Below are positions 8,222-19,000 of a DNA stretch of 51,947 bases, one piece after another. The DNA lies in the NCBI GenBank assembly GCA_017525025.1, contig JAFXUJ010000009.1:1-51947 (forward strand), in the 5' to 3' direction. Positions within the stretch are counted from its first letter, which is position 1. Each line of letters begins with the position of its first letter. Under the pieces are notes generated by a model. The model saw only the letters and a list, made by a program, of their open reading frames with translations. It was not told where the DNA came from and ran no database searches. The position numbers were made by a program, and so were the translations under genes. Origin of the DNA: Elusimicrobiaceae bacterium. Lineage in GTDB: Bacteria; Elusimicrobiota; Elusimicrobia; Elusimicrobiales; Elusimicrobiaceae.

Positions 8222-9037
8222 TCATAATTCTAATTGCCAGAAATGATCTTGCGGATGTTCCTTGCGTAAACGAGCCAATTGTTCCGCGGCATAGCCCGTT
8301 AATAAAGAGGCCGCCGCTTCGTCCACCAGCAAGGTAGCATGCGGATGGGTTTTCAGTGCCGTAATAGGCCATTGGGGGGTAACTTCACCCAAAGATAGCC
8401 GGGCGACGGCTTGTGCTTTTTGTTCTCCGGACGCTAGAAATAAAATTTCTTTTGCATCCAGCACGGTTCCGATTCCCACAGAAAGCGCTTGCGTTGGCAC
8501 GCGCGACACATCCCCTCCAAAAAAGCGTGCATTGGCTTGTCGGGTGTTGGGCTCTAGGGTAACGGGTCTCGTGCGGGATGAAAACGAGGAACCCGGCTCG
8601 TTAAAGGCTAAGTGCCCGTTTCGGCCGACGCCCCCTAAAAATAAATGAATGCCCCCGGCTTGCCGGATAGCTTGTTCGTAGCGGTTGCACTCCTGTTGTA
8701 AATCGTCAGCCAATCCGTTTAAAATGTGGGCTTGTTCTGCGGGAAGATTAACCCCGTTAAATAAATGGTGTTTCATGTAGGAATGATAACTCTGCGGATC
8801 TTGCGCGGATAAGCCTACATATTCGTCCATATTAAATGTGATGATATGTTGAAAATTCAGCTCCCCTTTGCGGCAAAAATCACATAGATACGCATACATG
8901 CCTTCTACGGTTCCGCCGGTAGGCAATCCCAGAACAAATGGTTTTTGGGCAGTGGGCGCAAAAGCTTGCACGCGCGATTTGATGAACGACGCAGCCCATA
9001 ATCCAATATCTTGTTTGCTGACAATTAAACGCATCAT
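8222..9037 (-). CDS. nagB: Glucosamine-6-phosphate deaminase
   Basis: This enzyme isomerises and deaminates glucosamine-6-phosphate to fructose-6-phosphate plus ammonia, delivering amino sugar to glycolysis. At 271 residues it is close to the E. coli enzyme (266). The catalytic set is visible at matching places: Asp71 in FNMDEYVG, and His142 and Glu147 in GRNGHLAFNEPGSSF. The start is one of two adjacent ATG codons (MMRL), and neither has a clear ribosome site. It starts four bases after the EIICB stop, so coupling is likely. Confidence 0.95.
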   Translation of the reverse strand: MMRLIVSKQDIGLWAASFIKSRVQAFAPTAQKPFVLGLPTGGTVEGMYAYLCDFCRKGELNFQHIITFNMDEYVGLSAQDPQSYHSYMKHHLFNGVNLPAEQAHILNGLADDLQQECNRYEQAIRQAGGIHLFLGGVGRNGHLAFNEPGSSFSSRTRPVTLEPNTRQANARFFGGDVSRVPTQALSVGIGTVLDAKEILFLASGEQKAQAVARLSLGEVTPQWPITALKTHPHATLLVDEAAASLLTGYAAEQLARLRKEHPQDHFWQLEL

Positions 9038-9041
9038 TTTT

Positions 9042-10451
9042 TTAGTTTAAATACGGTTTTAATTCGTCTGCCAATAAATCCACATTCGGTCCGATAATAA
9101 CTTGCACTTGCCCGGTGGCGGTTTTAAGGACGCCACGGGCCCCCAATTGCTGAAGAGCTTTTTCATCTACGCGTTGAGGATCTACTACGTCTAAACGCAG
9201 GCGCGTAGCACAGGCCCCCCAAGTTTTGACATTATCTTTTCCGCCCAAAGCTTGAACATATTGTTGAGCGTGGTTATTTCCGGCCGGTAAAGGGGATGGC
9301 GCTTCAACGGGAGTATCCTCGCGCCCGGGGGTTTTTAAATTCCATTTAACGATAGCAAAACGGAAAACGACGTAGTAAATAAAAGCATAAATGAAACCTA
9401 TAAGCAACATTTTTAACGGATTGGTAGCCAGTCCATAGCTAAGCAAATAGTCAAATAAACCCGCCGAAAATGTGAAACCTAATTTGATGTTTAACACGTT
9501 CATGACGACCATAGAAACCCCGGTCAAGACAGCATGTAACACATACAAGGGGAAAGCCAAAAACATGAACGCAAATTCTACCGGTTCCGTAATACCGGTT
9601 AAGAATGAAGTAAGTGCAATGGATAATAGCAACCCGGCACTGGCTTTTTTACGGGCGGAATCGGCTGTGTGAATCATCGCCAAACAGGCGGCCGGAAGCC
9701 CAAACATCATCACCGGGAAAAATCCCGCCATGAAAGAGCCGGCTTTCGGATCTTGTGCAAAGAAGCGGGTTAGATCTCCGTGGACAATGGTTTCCACTCC
9801 GTTTTGTACGGTGGCAAAATCGCCGAATTGAAACCAAACCAAGTTGTTAAGGATGTGGTGGAGCCCCAGCGGGATAAGCAAACGGTTAGCTAAGCCATAG
9901 AAGAACAACCCAATATTGCCGGAGTTAATAATCCAATTACCAAAGTTACCGATAGATCGGCCAATAGGCGGCCAAACAAAGTAGGCAATAGCGGCTACTC
10001 CCAAACAGGCTACCCCGGTAATGATGGGTACAAACCGTTTTCCGCCGAAGAACGCCAAATAAGGGGGGAGTTTTATCGCGTGAAAGCGGTTGTAAAGCAG
10101 GCCGGAGATTGTGCCTACAATAATACCACCCAATACCCCCATATCAATGGAAGAATCAAGCACTTTAAGGGCAGAAGTCACAATCACATAGCCGATCAAA
10201 GAGGCAAGAGCCGCCGCTCCGTGGCTTTCGCGCGCAAACCCAATGGCCACACCGATGGCAAAAATGAGCGGTAGGTTGCTGAATACCGCATTGCCGGCTT
10301 CGGATAGAAAAGCAATGTTAAGTAAGTCCGGTTGTCCCAGGCGCAGCAGTAAACCGGCAATAGGCAGTACGGCAATGGGAAGCATAAGCGCACGGCCCAA
10401 TTGTACGAGGCCCGCTCCAAGGCGGGAAATCCAAAATTTCAGGGTAGTCAT
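9042..10451 (-). CDS. nagE: PTS N-acetylglucosamine-specific EIICB permease
   Basis: This 469-residue protein has an N-terminal EIIC membrane domain (about ten hydrophobic segments, residues ~1-380, with the EIIC GITEPVEF signature) and a C-terminal EIIB domain whose phosphorylated Cys is Cys414 in GACATRLRL. It imports and phosphorylates the sugar in one step. E. coli NagE carries EIIA on the same chain; here EIIA is absent and sits on the neighbouring multi-domain protein. Position between that protein and nagB/nagA supports GlcNAc as substrate, though glucose-family permeases look alike. Confidence 0.9.
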   Translation of the reverse strand: MTTLKFWISRLGAGLVQLGRALMLPIAVLPIAGLLLRLGQPDLLNIAFLSEAGNAVFSNLPLIFAIGVAIGFARESHGAAALASLIGYVIVTSALKVLDSSIDMGVLGGIIVGTISGLLYNRFHAIKLPPYLAFFGGKRFVPIITGVACLGVAAIAYFVWPPIGRSIGNFGNWIINSGNIGLFFYGLANRLLIPLGLHHILNNLVWFQFGDFATVQNGVETIVHGDLTRFFAQDPKAGSFMAGFFPVMMFGLPAACLAMIHTADSARKKASAGLLLSIALTSFLTGITEPVEFAFMFLAFPLYVLHAVLTGVSMVVMNVLNIKLGFTFSAGLFDYLLSYGLATNPLKMLLIGFIYAFIYYVVFRFAIVKWNLKTPGREDTPVEAPSPLPAGNNHAQQYVQALGGKDNVKTWGACATRLRLDVVDPQRVDEKALQQLGARGVLKTATGQVQVIIGPNVDLLADELKPYLN

Positions 10452-10462
10452 ATCTCTCCTAA

Positions 10463-12949
10463 CTAAATGTTAAACTTCTTTCGTACTAACACGTGTACAT
10501 CTTGTGCATCGGAAAGTTGCAACGCTTCTTGGGCAACGGCTACGCAATCGGCTTTGTTCAATTGTCTAACAAGTGCCTTGGTGCGTGCCACCACCCCGCC
10601 GCTGACGGCTAAGCTGGTAACTCCCAAGCCAATTAAAAGGGGAATAGCAGCCGGCTCTGCGGCCATGGCTCCACAGATAGCAACCGGTTTATGATGAACA
10701 TTTGCCCCGCGGCAGGTTTGTGCGATTAGTTGCAATACGGCCGGGTGTAACGGATCTGCCAACGGGCTTAATTCTTTATGTCCTCGGTCAATGGCTAACG
10801 TGTATTGGGCCAGGTCGTTTGTGCCGATGGAGAAGAAATCGGCTTCTTTAGCCAGTTGCTCGGCACATAATGCGGCAGCCGGCACTTCAATCATGATACC
10901 CAACTGCGCAATTTGGGTCAGGCCCAGGGAAGTAGCTTCTTCTTGTAAGATTTTTTTGAACAGAGAAATTTCCGGCGCAAAAGTAATCATGGGGAGCATG
11001 ATTCGCACGCGTTCTTGCGGGGTAATACGTAGCAAGGCGCGTAATTGGGTGCGAAAGAAAGCTTCGTTTTGTTTGATCACGCGTACACCGCGTACCCCTA
11101 CAATGGGGTTTTCTTCCGGCGCAATATGAATAAACGGAAGCGGTTTATCACCTCCGGCATCCAAAATGCGGAAGGTTACCGGCGAGTTGGGGGAGGCGTC
11201 TAAAATGGCTTGGTATGTAGCCACTTGCTCCTCTTCGGTTGGTGCAAAAGCACGGTGTTGAAACAGAAATTCGGTGCGTACCAGGCCAAACCCTTCGGCT
11301 CCGGCGGCGTAAGCGCGTTGGGCTTCTTCCGCATCCGAGATATTGCCTTGTACATAAATGCGGGTGCCATCTTGGGTTTTGGCAGATTCTTTGGCGTGGA
11401 CCACTTCCTGTTGGATGCGTTTGCGTGCCTGACTCAAACGGGCCGTAAAGTCTTTGAGCCTGGAGGCATTGGGCGCAATAATTGCTTGGGCATTATCCGC
11501 ATCCAATAAGATTGTAGTTTGCGGCAAAATGGACAATACCTCATTTCCGGCCCGCACAATAGCGGGAATATTCCGGTTTCGCAACAAGATGCTGGCGTGA
11601 GTTGTCAGCGAGCCGTTTGCCAATAAAACGCCGGCCGTATGCTCCGGTAGGGCTGATACATCTGATGGGAGTAAATCTTCAGCCACCACAATGCAACCGT
11701 TTTCAACCGTATGGGTGCGATATTGTTGCCCGGTCAATTGACTAAGCACTTCTCGCCGTAAGTCTTTCAAATCGGCAATGCGTTCCATGAGAAAACGGTT
11801 GTTGGTTTGTTTTAAAATGTCTACACTGTGGCGGATGGCACTATTAAAGGCAAAGGCGGCGGTTTTTCCTTGGGCAATCGTCTTGCGGGTGGTATCTGCC
11901 AACAGGGGATCTTTCAACAGTAAAAAATGGGCATTTAAAATGTCGCGAGAGACAGCATTTTTTTCCATTTTAATGCGTTTTTCCATCTGCTCACTTAAAG
12001 TGCGCAAGGTGCGTTCCAGTATTTCCAGCTCCGCTTGTGGGTTGGTGGTGTTTTCTTCAAAAGATAAAGCATTGTTTTTAAGCAGGTAAGCCGGGCCGCA
12101 GGCGAGCCCGTTGCAAGCGCATAAACCGGTAATGACGGTATCCGAGCTTTGCCGGGCATTTGCTTGAGGCACAACGGGAGATGGATTGGAAACGGTCCCT
12201 AAATTTTGTTGGAAAGCGTCTTTTAATGCTTGGAGCAACGGGGCCGCTTTTTCGGCTGGACCAAACACCTGTATCGTTACCGTATCTCCGGCGGTTAACC
12301 CAAGCCCCATTAAACTGACAATGCTTTTCACATCGGCTTTTTGACCGCGCGCACACATTTCTACTTGGTATGGATACGTTACCGCCAAATTGGCCAAAAC
12401 CGACGCTGGCCGCGCATGTAAACCCGTCGGATTTGATAAGATAAGCGGTTCCGATTCTATTTTTTGATCGGAAACAAGAGTAGCCGTTGCCGGTTGGTCG
12501 GCGCTGGCAGACATGAGCGGTAGTCCCATTTTAATAGTCTCCTCGGCCAGGAGCGTAACAGGTGCATTGGCCGGAGCGGTAATAACTAACAATACAAGTG
12601 GGCTAGCCGCCTTTTTGGTAAGTACGTTTAAATCAAAAGAAAGGAGTTTTTGTCCGGTTTTTACCGTTTCTCCTTTTTTGACAAAGAGTTTAAAACCTTC
12701 GCCTTTTAAGTTAACACTTTCAAGACCTACGTGGATTAGTAACTCTAATTCCCCGCTGGTAAGCACAAGCGCATGGCATGACGGGTTTATGTTTGATACG
12801 GTGGCATTCATGGGAGCATAAATTGTTTCACTCGCGGGAAAGATAGCCAGTCCGTTTCCTAATAAATGTTGGCTGAATGCCGGATCGGGCACCTTCTCTA
12901 ACGGTACAAGTGTGCCGTCTAACGGGCTGACCATCGTGATTGCGTTCAT
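10463..12949 (-). CDS. PTS EIIA-HPr-Enzyme I fusion protein
   Basis: One 828-residue chain carries the soluble phosphorelay. An EIIA(Glc)-type domain (~1-145) has active His73 in LLIHVGLESV and second-site His59. HPr (~168-255) has His178 in NPTGLHARPAS. Enzyme I (~272-828) has His451 in SLTTHASILLRN and the PEP-binding barrel (LVRTEFLF, GICGxMA-like AICGAMA, EVPAAALCAEQL). Phosphate therefore passes PEP to EI to HPr to EIIA within one protein, then to EIIB on the next gene product. It is the first gene of the nag operon behind a good promoter. No other EI or HPr is seen in the window, so it may also serve the EIIBC at 41370. Confidence 0.93.
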   Translation of the reverse strand: MNAITMVSPLDGTLVPLEKVPDPAFSQHLLGNGLAIFPASETIYAPMNATVSNINPSCHALVLTSGELELLIHVGLESVNLKGEGFKLFVKKGETVKTGQKLLSFDLNVLTKKAASPLVLLVITAPANAPVTLLAEETIKMGLPLMSASADQPATATLVSDQKIESEPLILSNPTGLHARPASVLANLAVTYPYQVEMCARGQKADVKSIVSLMGLGLTAGDTVTIQVFGPAEKAAPLLQALKDAFQQNLGTVSNPSPVVPQANARQSSDTVITGLCACNGLACGPAYLLKNNALSFEENTTNPQAELEILERTLRTLSEQMEKRIKMEKNAVSRDILNAHFLLLKDPLLADTTRKTIAQGKTAAFAFNSAIRHSVDILKQTNNRFLMERIADLKDLRREVLSQLTGQQYRTHTVENGCIVVAEDLLPSDVSALPEHTAGVLLANGSLTTHASILLRNRNIPAIVRAGNEVLSILPQTTILLDADNAQAIIAPNASRLKDFTARLSQARKRIQQEVVHAKESAKTQDGTRIYVQGNISDAEEAQRAYAAGAEGFGLVRTEFLFQHRAFAPTEEEQVATYQAILDASPNSPVTFRILDAGGDKPLPFIHIAPEENPIVGVRGVRVIKQNEAFFRTQLRALLRITPQERVRIMLPMITFAPEISLFKKILQEEATSLGLTQIAQLGIMIEVPAAALCAEQLAKEADFFSIGTNDLAQYTLAIDRGHKELSPLADPLHPAVLQLIAQTCRGANVHHKPVAICGAMAAEPAAIPLLIGLGVTSLAVSGGVVARTKALVRQLNKADCVAVAQEALQLSDAQDVHVLVRKKFNI

Positions 12950-12977
12950 ATAAGCTCCATAGTGGGGAATCTATGTA

Positions 12978-13009
12978 ATTATAGTATATCTTTGACGGGC
13001 CAATGTCAA
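12978..13009 (-). promoter_or_regulatory. Sigma70-type promoter of the nag/PTS operon
   Basis: On the minus strand a perfect TTGACA (13004-13009) precedes overlapping -10 candidates: TATACT at 12983-12988 (15-bp spacing) and TATAAT at 12978-12983 (20-bp spacing), with an intermediate TACTAT at 17. The first ATG is about 30 bases further down, after GGAGC, a ribosome site. Confidence 0.7.
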
Positions 13010-13010
13010 T

Positions 13011-13042
13011 AAAAAACCCCGCGGATAATTCCGCGGGGGTTT
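13011..13042 (-). terminator. Rho-independent terminator of the alpha-2-macroglobulin gene
   Basis: A 9-bp stem CCCCGCGGA/TCCGCGGGG (13017-13025 and 13030-13038) has a 4-base loop and, on the minus strand, a run of T. It lies 12 bp past the stop of the large minus-strand gene and just before the promoter of the nag operon. Confidence 0.85.
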
Positions 13043-13053
13043 GGAAACATTTT

Positions 13054-16000
13054 TTATTTTTCTACTTTAAACACGCTACTTGCCGAGTGCGCCGCATATT
13101 CGGGAGCATACATAGATTGCACTTGTGCCGGCAAGGCGTGCAATTCCCCACTGACAGTCGGTTGGAACGTATAATGCAAGGTCAGCGTGCCGTGGGGAAC
13201 CGAGTTTATAAAGAATTGAGTAATATTATCTTTTTCTTCTCGGTAGAAAGAGACGTTTTGATACGTCCATCCGCTTAACAGATTTTGACTTTCAAATCCG
13301 GCGGGTTTAGGATCTTGCAACAGGACGTATTCAAAGTCGCTATCGGTTTTGAGTGTAAGGTGAACTTCTATTTCATCTCCCGCATGCAGGACATCCCCTT
13401 CGGCTAAGGGGCGAAGCTTAATTTGCGAGTCCTGTTTCTCACGCAGAAAGTAGGCCCGTTCTACATTGATAACCCCTTCGGGAGAAGCTTGCGCGGTATC
13501 CGTTTCATAAACGGCAGCCAAAGAGGCGAAATCTGTTGTGGTTGGGCCGCGGCGGTCAATTTGGGCGCTGTACGCGGCGCGCATAATATGGGGTGCCTGG
13601 CGTACAAATTGCAAATCTCCCACCCAATCAAGCGGTTCAAAGGACAGCGTTTGGGTTTGGCCGGCCCAGTCAATGGTATAGAAAGAAGATTGACTGAGGG
13701 CTCCTTGCATCTGCATGACATCTAAGATGGTAAATACTGCTTGGGCCGCCGCTTTGGAATTGGTCCATTCGTTTACTTGACGGTTGAATAACAGCCATTG
13801 CATAAGCGGTTGAATCTTATCCGATTGCGGACGCATTTCCAGCAAGGTGCGCAGTACAACGGTTTGGGTTGTTAGCGTGTCGTTATACCATACCCAACTT
13901 TGTTCCTCCGGGGCGAAATAGGCTCCGGTTAGCGGATCGGTTTTCATCCGGGAAAGTACCAAATCCAGGTACTCGTTGGCCTTTACATCATCATTGAGGC
14001 GGTAATAGACGGCTGCCGCATAGATTTGCCCCAGCGGAGTCATAAATCCGGCTTGTGATTCCGCATACTCTATCCAATTTTTTATGTAGGGTTTGGCTTT
14101 TTGGATTTGTGCCCAATTGGCCGGGAAGGAAGATAGGGTGTACGCCGCATACAAGGCGTACGATACGGATTCCACAGAACCTTGTTTATCCTGCTTGAGC
14201 TGTTTTTCAATGCGCGGAAGGATGTAGTCGATTGCTTTTTGTACATTCGCTTGCGGCACGGTGGCTTTATAGACCACGGCCTGGGCAAACGATTCCAGCG
14301 CATACAATGTTAAATAATCGTCATCCGGGCCACCGGCAAACCAACTGAAAGCACCGCTTGCATTTTGGAAACGAAGAATGTTTTTAAGTTCTTTTTCCAA
14401 ATAAGACGAGACTATTTTATCATCAAACAGGCTGATAATATCGGCTTGGTTGGCTTGACGTCCTTGAGCTTGGCGTAGCCAGGGAGTTTGTTCTAAAAGT
14501 TGCAAGCGCAGCGGGTCTTTTTCGTCCCAAGAGGGAGTCAGCCCGGTGCGTGCCGGGAGTTTTTTGACTGCTTCCTTGAGCGGCGGATAAGTAGTATAGA
14601 ACTGGTGGATTACCGCTAAGGGTACATAGCGGTTGAGGGAAGATACCAGATCTTTAAACGGACAATTCAACAGATTCGGCATTGTATTTAATACCGACAG
14701 GGCTAAACTGGGATTTATTGTTAGAGAGATCAGGTCTACCTGTTGGGTGGGTATATCCGAAAGTTCATCTAAGAATAAATCATTACTTCCATTTTGAAGT
14801 GCCTGGTGAGTTGTCGCCAGCAAGCGCATTTTGCCGGGTATTACGGGGAGCACTTTCTGCTCGGCATCGCTCTCTCGGCCACTACGTGCCGCAGCAGTTA
14901 TTGTATAAAGTGCCGGCTCGGTCGGGACGGTAATATCCCAGGTAACAAATTGGGTGCGGTTGGGTTCAACCGTTACGGTTTGTACAGGTTGGGTAATACC
15001 GAAAGCCGCCAAAGCGGAGGATTGTTCTTTCAATACATTTAGCGAAACCTGCGCAACCATCTTTTTATCGGTTTGGTTGGTTACAGCGGCTTGAATGACC
15101 CCTTTGTCTGCTTCGCGGTAAAAACGCGGGAGTTGTAACCGCACCATCAAGTCTTTACGGGATACGGTAGAAGCGTTGAATCCGCCAAAATTGACATCGG
15201 CGGTAAGCGCAAAGCCAAAGATATTCCACGTCGTTAGACTTTGCGGTAAAGTAAAACGCAGAGACGCTTTTCCGTGCGTGAGCGGCAAAGACGAATTGAA
15301 GTAAGCCGTTTCCGAGAAATCTGTGCGTGGCGAGGGAGTTTCTGTTTCCGGCTCGGCTGAGGCGCTTTTTTCGTTATCTGCCGCAGCGTTGGTATCAAGC
15401 ATTTGTTTGGCAGAATATACCATACTTTCCTCTGCCATGGCCGCGGTGGGGGCGGCGGCCTTGGCCATCATGCGAAGGTGGGGGGAGGATTCGTTAAAGC
15501 TTCCTCCATACGCGCGATACCTCATTTGTAAGTTGATGACCGGTAAATCCAAGGAAGGGATATCGTTTTCCTCTTGGGTATTCGTATCCGGATAATAGGC
15601 AACAGAAACAATATTTTGTCCGCTACGGATTTGTTGGGGAAGTGCGGTGCGTTGCGAGTACAAATTACCAAATTTTAGGAAAGGACTGTTGGTAACATAA
15701 TAATCCAACGATTTATCGTATACAGTCGCATTGATTAACCCGTTTACCGGCGTACCGGAAGCATTTTTAACCGTGATTTTCCAGTTCGTCGCTTGTCCCG
15801 GCTTGACGGCGGCAGGGATAAGGGCGGTTACTTTAAGCTCTTTATTATCAAAGGGAACTTTCGCTGCGGTTTGGGCTGTATGTAATTGATAATCACTCGC
15901 CCCAAACCAACGCAAAGCTACTCCGCCGCGGTGGTTGTTTGTGATCGGCATAGTAAATACTTCTACGCCGCCGGCCAGTAACGCACGGTGTGTGAGGAAA

Positions 16001-19000
16001 TTATCCTGTTGGTAAACCTCGATTTGTTTGGAACCTTGCAGGTTTCCGGCTCCTATTAACGCACGCAAGGTTTCTCCGGGGTGATAAGTGGCATGCTGGA
16101 CAAGGGCCACATCCGGCAGTTGTAAGTTAGATTTTTCATCCGCTACTATGAATACCATTTTTTGCGCGGCGGCTTTTTCACTCGTCAGTTCCAGCCGGTA
16201 GACACCTTCCGGCAGGGCCGGCAAGGATACCATTTGCTCACCGGGGGTTTTGAACGATAATTTATCTTTGAGTACGGTTTTTTGTGCGGCGAAATCCCGG
16301 TACAAAGCATCCAAATGGGTAGTATTCGGGCAATCGTAACAACGCGGGGCGGCATCCGTTTGTTTGGGTTGGCGGTTTTCCAACTGCGATATAACAAATG
16401 ATAATTCGCCGGATACGGGTGTACCGTCTGCGTCTACCAAGTTGATGTTAGCCAAGGGGGCCGCCTGGTTAGCGTTGTAAAAACCTTGGGTAAATTCCAC
16501 TTTAAATAAATGCGGGTGTACGCTGATTTTATACGAACGGGTGGCACTGATAGCACGGCCGCTTTCATCATATACTTGGGCATTTAGTTCGTAATTGGCA
16601 AATTCTTCATCTTCTTCTTGGCGAGTGGGGGTAAAAGAAATTTCAAAAATTCCTTTTTCGTTTGTAACGGTTTTTCCTTGGGCAATTATTTTGTCTTTAC
16701 CAAGCGGGCGAAACCACCACCAATAAAACGGTGGAACATAACCACGGCGTTTTAATGTATACGTTACGGTGGCTTTTTCCATAGGAGCACCGAAGTAATA
16801 TTTGGCAGTTCCGCTGAGTACGGCTTTTTTGTCATAGGCCAAGGCGCTGGCCGGAGCGTTTAATGTCAATTCATAATCAGGGCGTTTGTATTCTTCCAAA
16901 GAGAAGGAATGGTGCGTATAGTAAGTCTGGCCGTTAGCCGATAAAGAAACGGCAATAGAGTAGTGCCCCAATAGAGCGTTTTCCGGCAGCATAAATTCCG
17001 TCTGGGCATTACCTAGGTTGTTCAGCAGAGGCGAAGAAGAAAATATTTTTTTACCGTTAGGGGCCGTTACTCGGATTTGTGTTTTAAGACCTTCCAGCGT
17101 TTTTAGACCGCGGGGAAGGTACTCAAAGCCCTGTACGGACAAGTATACTTTTTGTCCGGGGCGGTAAATGGGGCGATCCGTTTGAGCAAAAAGTTTAACC
17201 GGTTCTTGGTTATAAAAATGGAAATATAACCGGTTGTTTAAATAAGCGGTTGAGTTGCCCTTTTGTGCTAGTACGTCTAAGGAATAACTTTCATTAGAAG
17301 TGCCTTTATTGGAAACTACCACTTTGCGGCTTATATCCAGTATTCCGTTACCGTTTGTTTTGGCTGGCGAGCCGGAGTCGCTGTTCCAATCTGTTAACAG
17401 GCGCAAAGAGGCACTGGGCTCCGGCTTCCCGGTGCGCAAGTTAACGGTATAAATGTGGAAGACATCCGGTTGAAAAGTTTTGGGGGTAGCCAGGCGGGTG
17501 GCTACATAGCGGGTGGGCGTATCCGCAATAGCAGTGGTGGCAAAAATAGCTAAATCCGTTGCGTTAATTACCCAACCGTAAATGGCTTTTTCTTTAAGAG
17601 AAAAATTTTCTTGTGTGCTCATCAGTACTACATAGAAACCTTCCTCCAACGCCGGTAGTTGAAAAGAGGATTCTTGTGGTTGCCCAACTCCCGGGTAGTC
17701 GACGGCAAAGTTTTGTGTATGCAGCGGGTCGCGCTCTAAAAAGGGGGGAATGTCTTGTCGGTCTAAATTAACAATATAGTTCCAAGCGTGAATGCTTTTA
17801 CGGTGCTGCCTGGCTTGATACAAACGGGAAAGTTCGTCAAAAGACGTCTTATAAACCCGTACAAAAACCCGTTTCAGATTTTTACCGGAAATAGATAATT
17901 GCGGTTGGGCGCGGTTAATCGGGCTTTGCGGTATTTGGGCGGACAATTCTTCGCGCGTAATCTCTTGTGCCAGGGCCTCGCATTGTTTGGTGAAAAAGGA
18001 GGGTGATAATTTTTGCCCCAACGTAGTTATTTCCAAAGCGGTCGCATATTGCTTGTTTTTGTTGAGTATTTGGGCTAATTGCCAGGCCATGTATCCGCGG
18101 GCGTAATCGCTGGTAGCGACGGGGGGATAAAATTTTTGTTTTAGGCGTTCCCACCAACTCATTTCAGCGGGGGTATTTTCAATCAACGGGCGCAGTTGGG
18201 CCGTAACATAGGCCAATGCTTTTTGTTGATTTTCTATGGCAAAATCTTGTTCGTTTAAGAAGGGGAGCAGAAGTAAATCTGTTTGCCAAAATTGAGCGGC
18301 TGTTTGACGATTCTGCCCAAAAGGAGTGGCGGCTGCCTCTAAAATTTGGGTTTGTAATAAAAGATTATTTTTGCGTTTGCCTTCTTTGAGCCGTGCATGG
18401 CTACCCAGGTAGGAAGGAATTTGGGCGGATAATACTTTTTCTTTTTCTGTTAGATTATTTCGTAAATAAGTAAGCCAGCTGTTTACGGTAAAATCAAATA
18501 ACGTGGGGATACGCCGGGTGTCGGTATCGGCTAGATTTAAAATTAAATTTTCTCGTTCAATAGGGGCGCTGGCCAAGTGGTCGCGCAAGCTCCAAAGGTG
18601 TCTGTAGTCTTGATCTATTTTTTCTTGCCACTGTTCGCGAGTCCATTGGGCGGGATCTTCAGCCGCTTGGGCGGAATCAATCTCATGCTGATTCAAAATA
18701 GGGCGAAACACGGAGCTGGCTTGTTGGGCTGTATAGATGCGGTAAAGCAAAAAACGCGCTTGCCAGGTGGAATCTTCCGGAAGCGGATAGGAGCGCATGG
18801 TTTTGGCAGCATTTAAAAATTCACCCAGGTGGTATTCGCAAGCAACCAGGCGTAACTGGACCTGGTTTTTTTCAGCACCGGAGACGGAGGGAAGTAAGGC
18901 CTCGTATTTCGTTTTGGCGGTTGCGAAGTCATTTTTTTGGAAAGCATTTTCGGCTTCGCTTAGACTTTGTGCCCATACCGGGCACGCGAGAAGTAAACTG

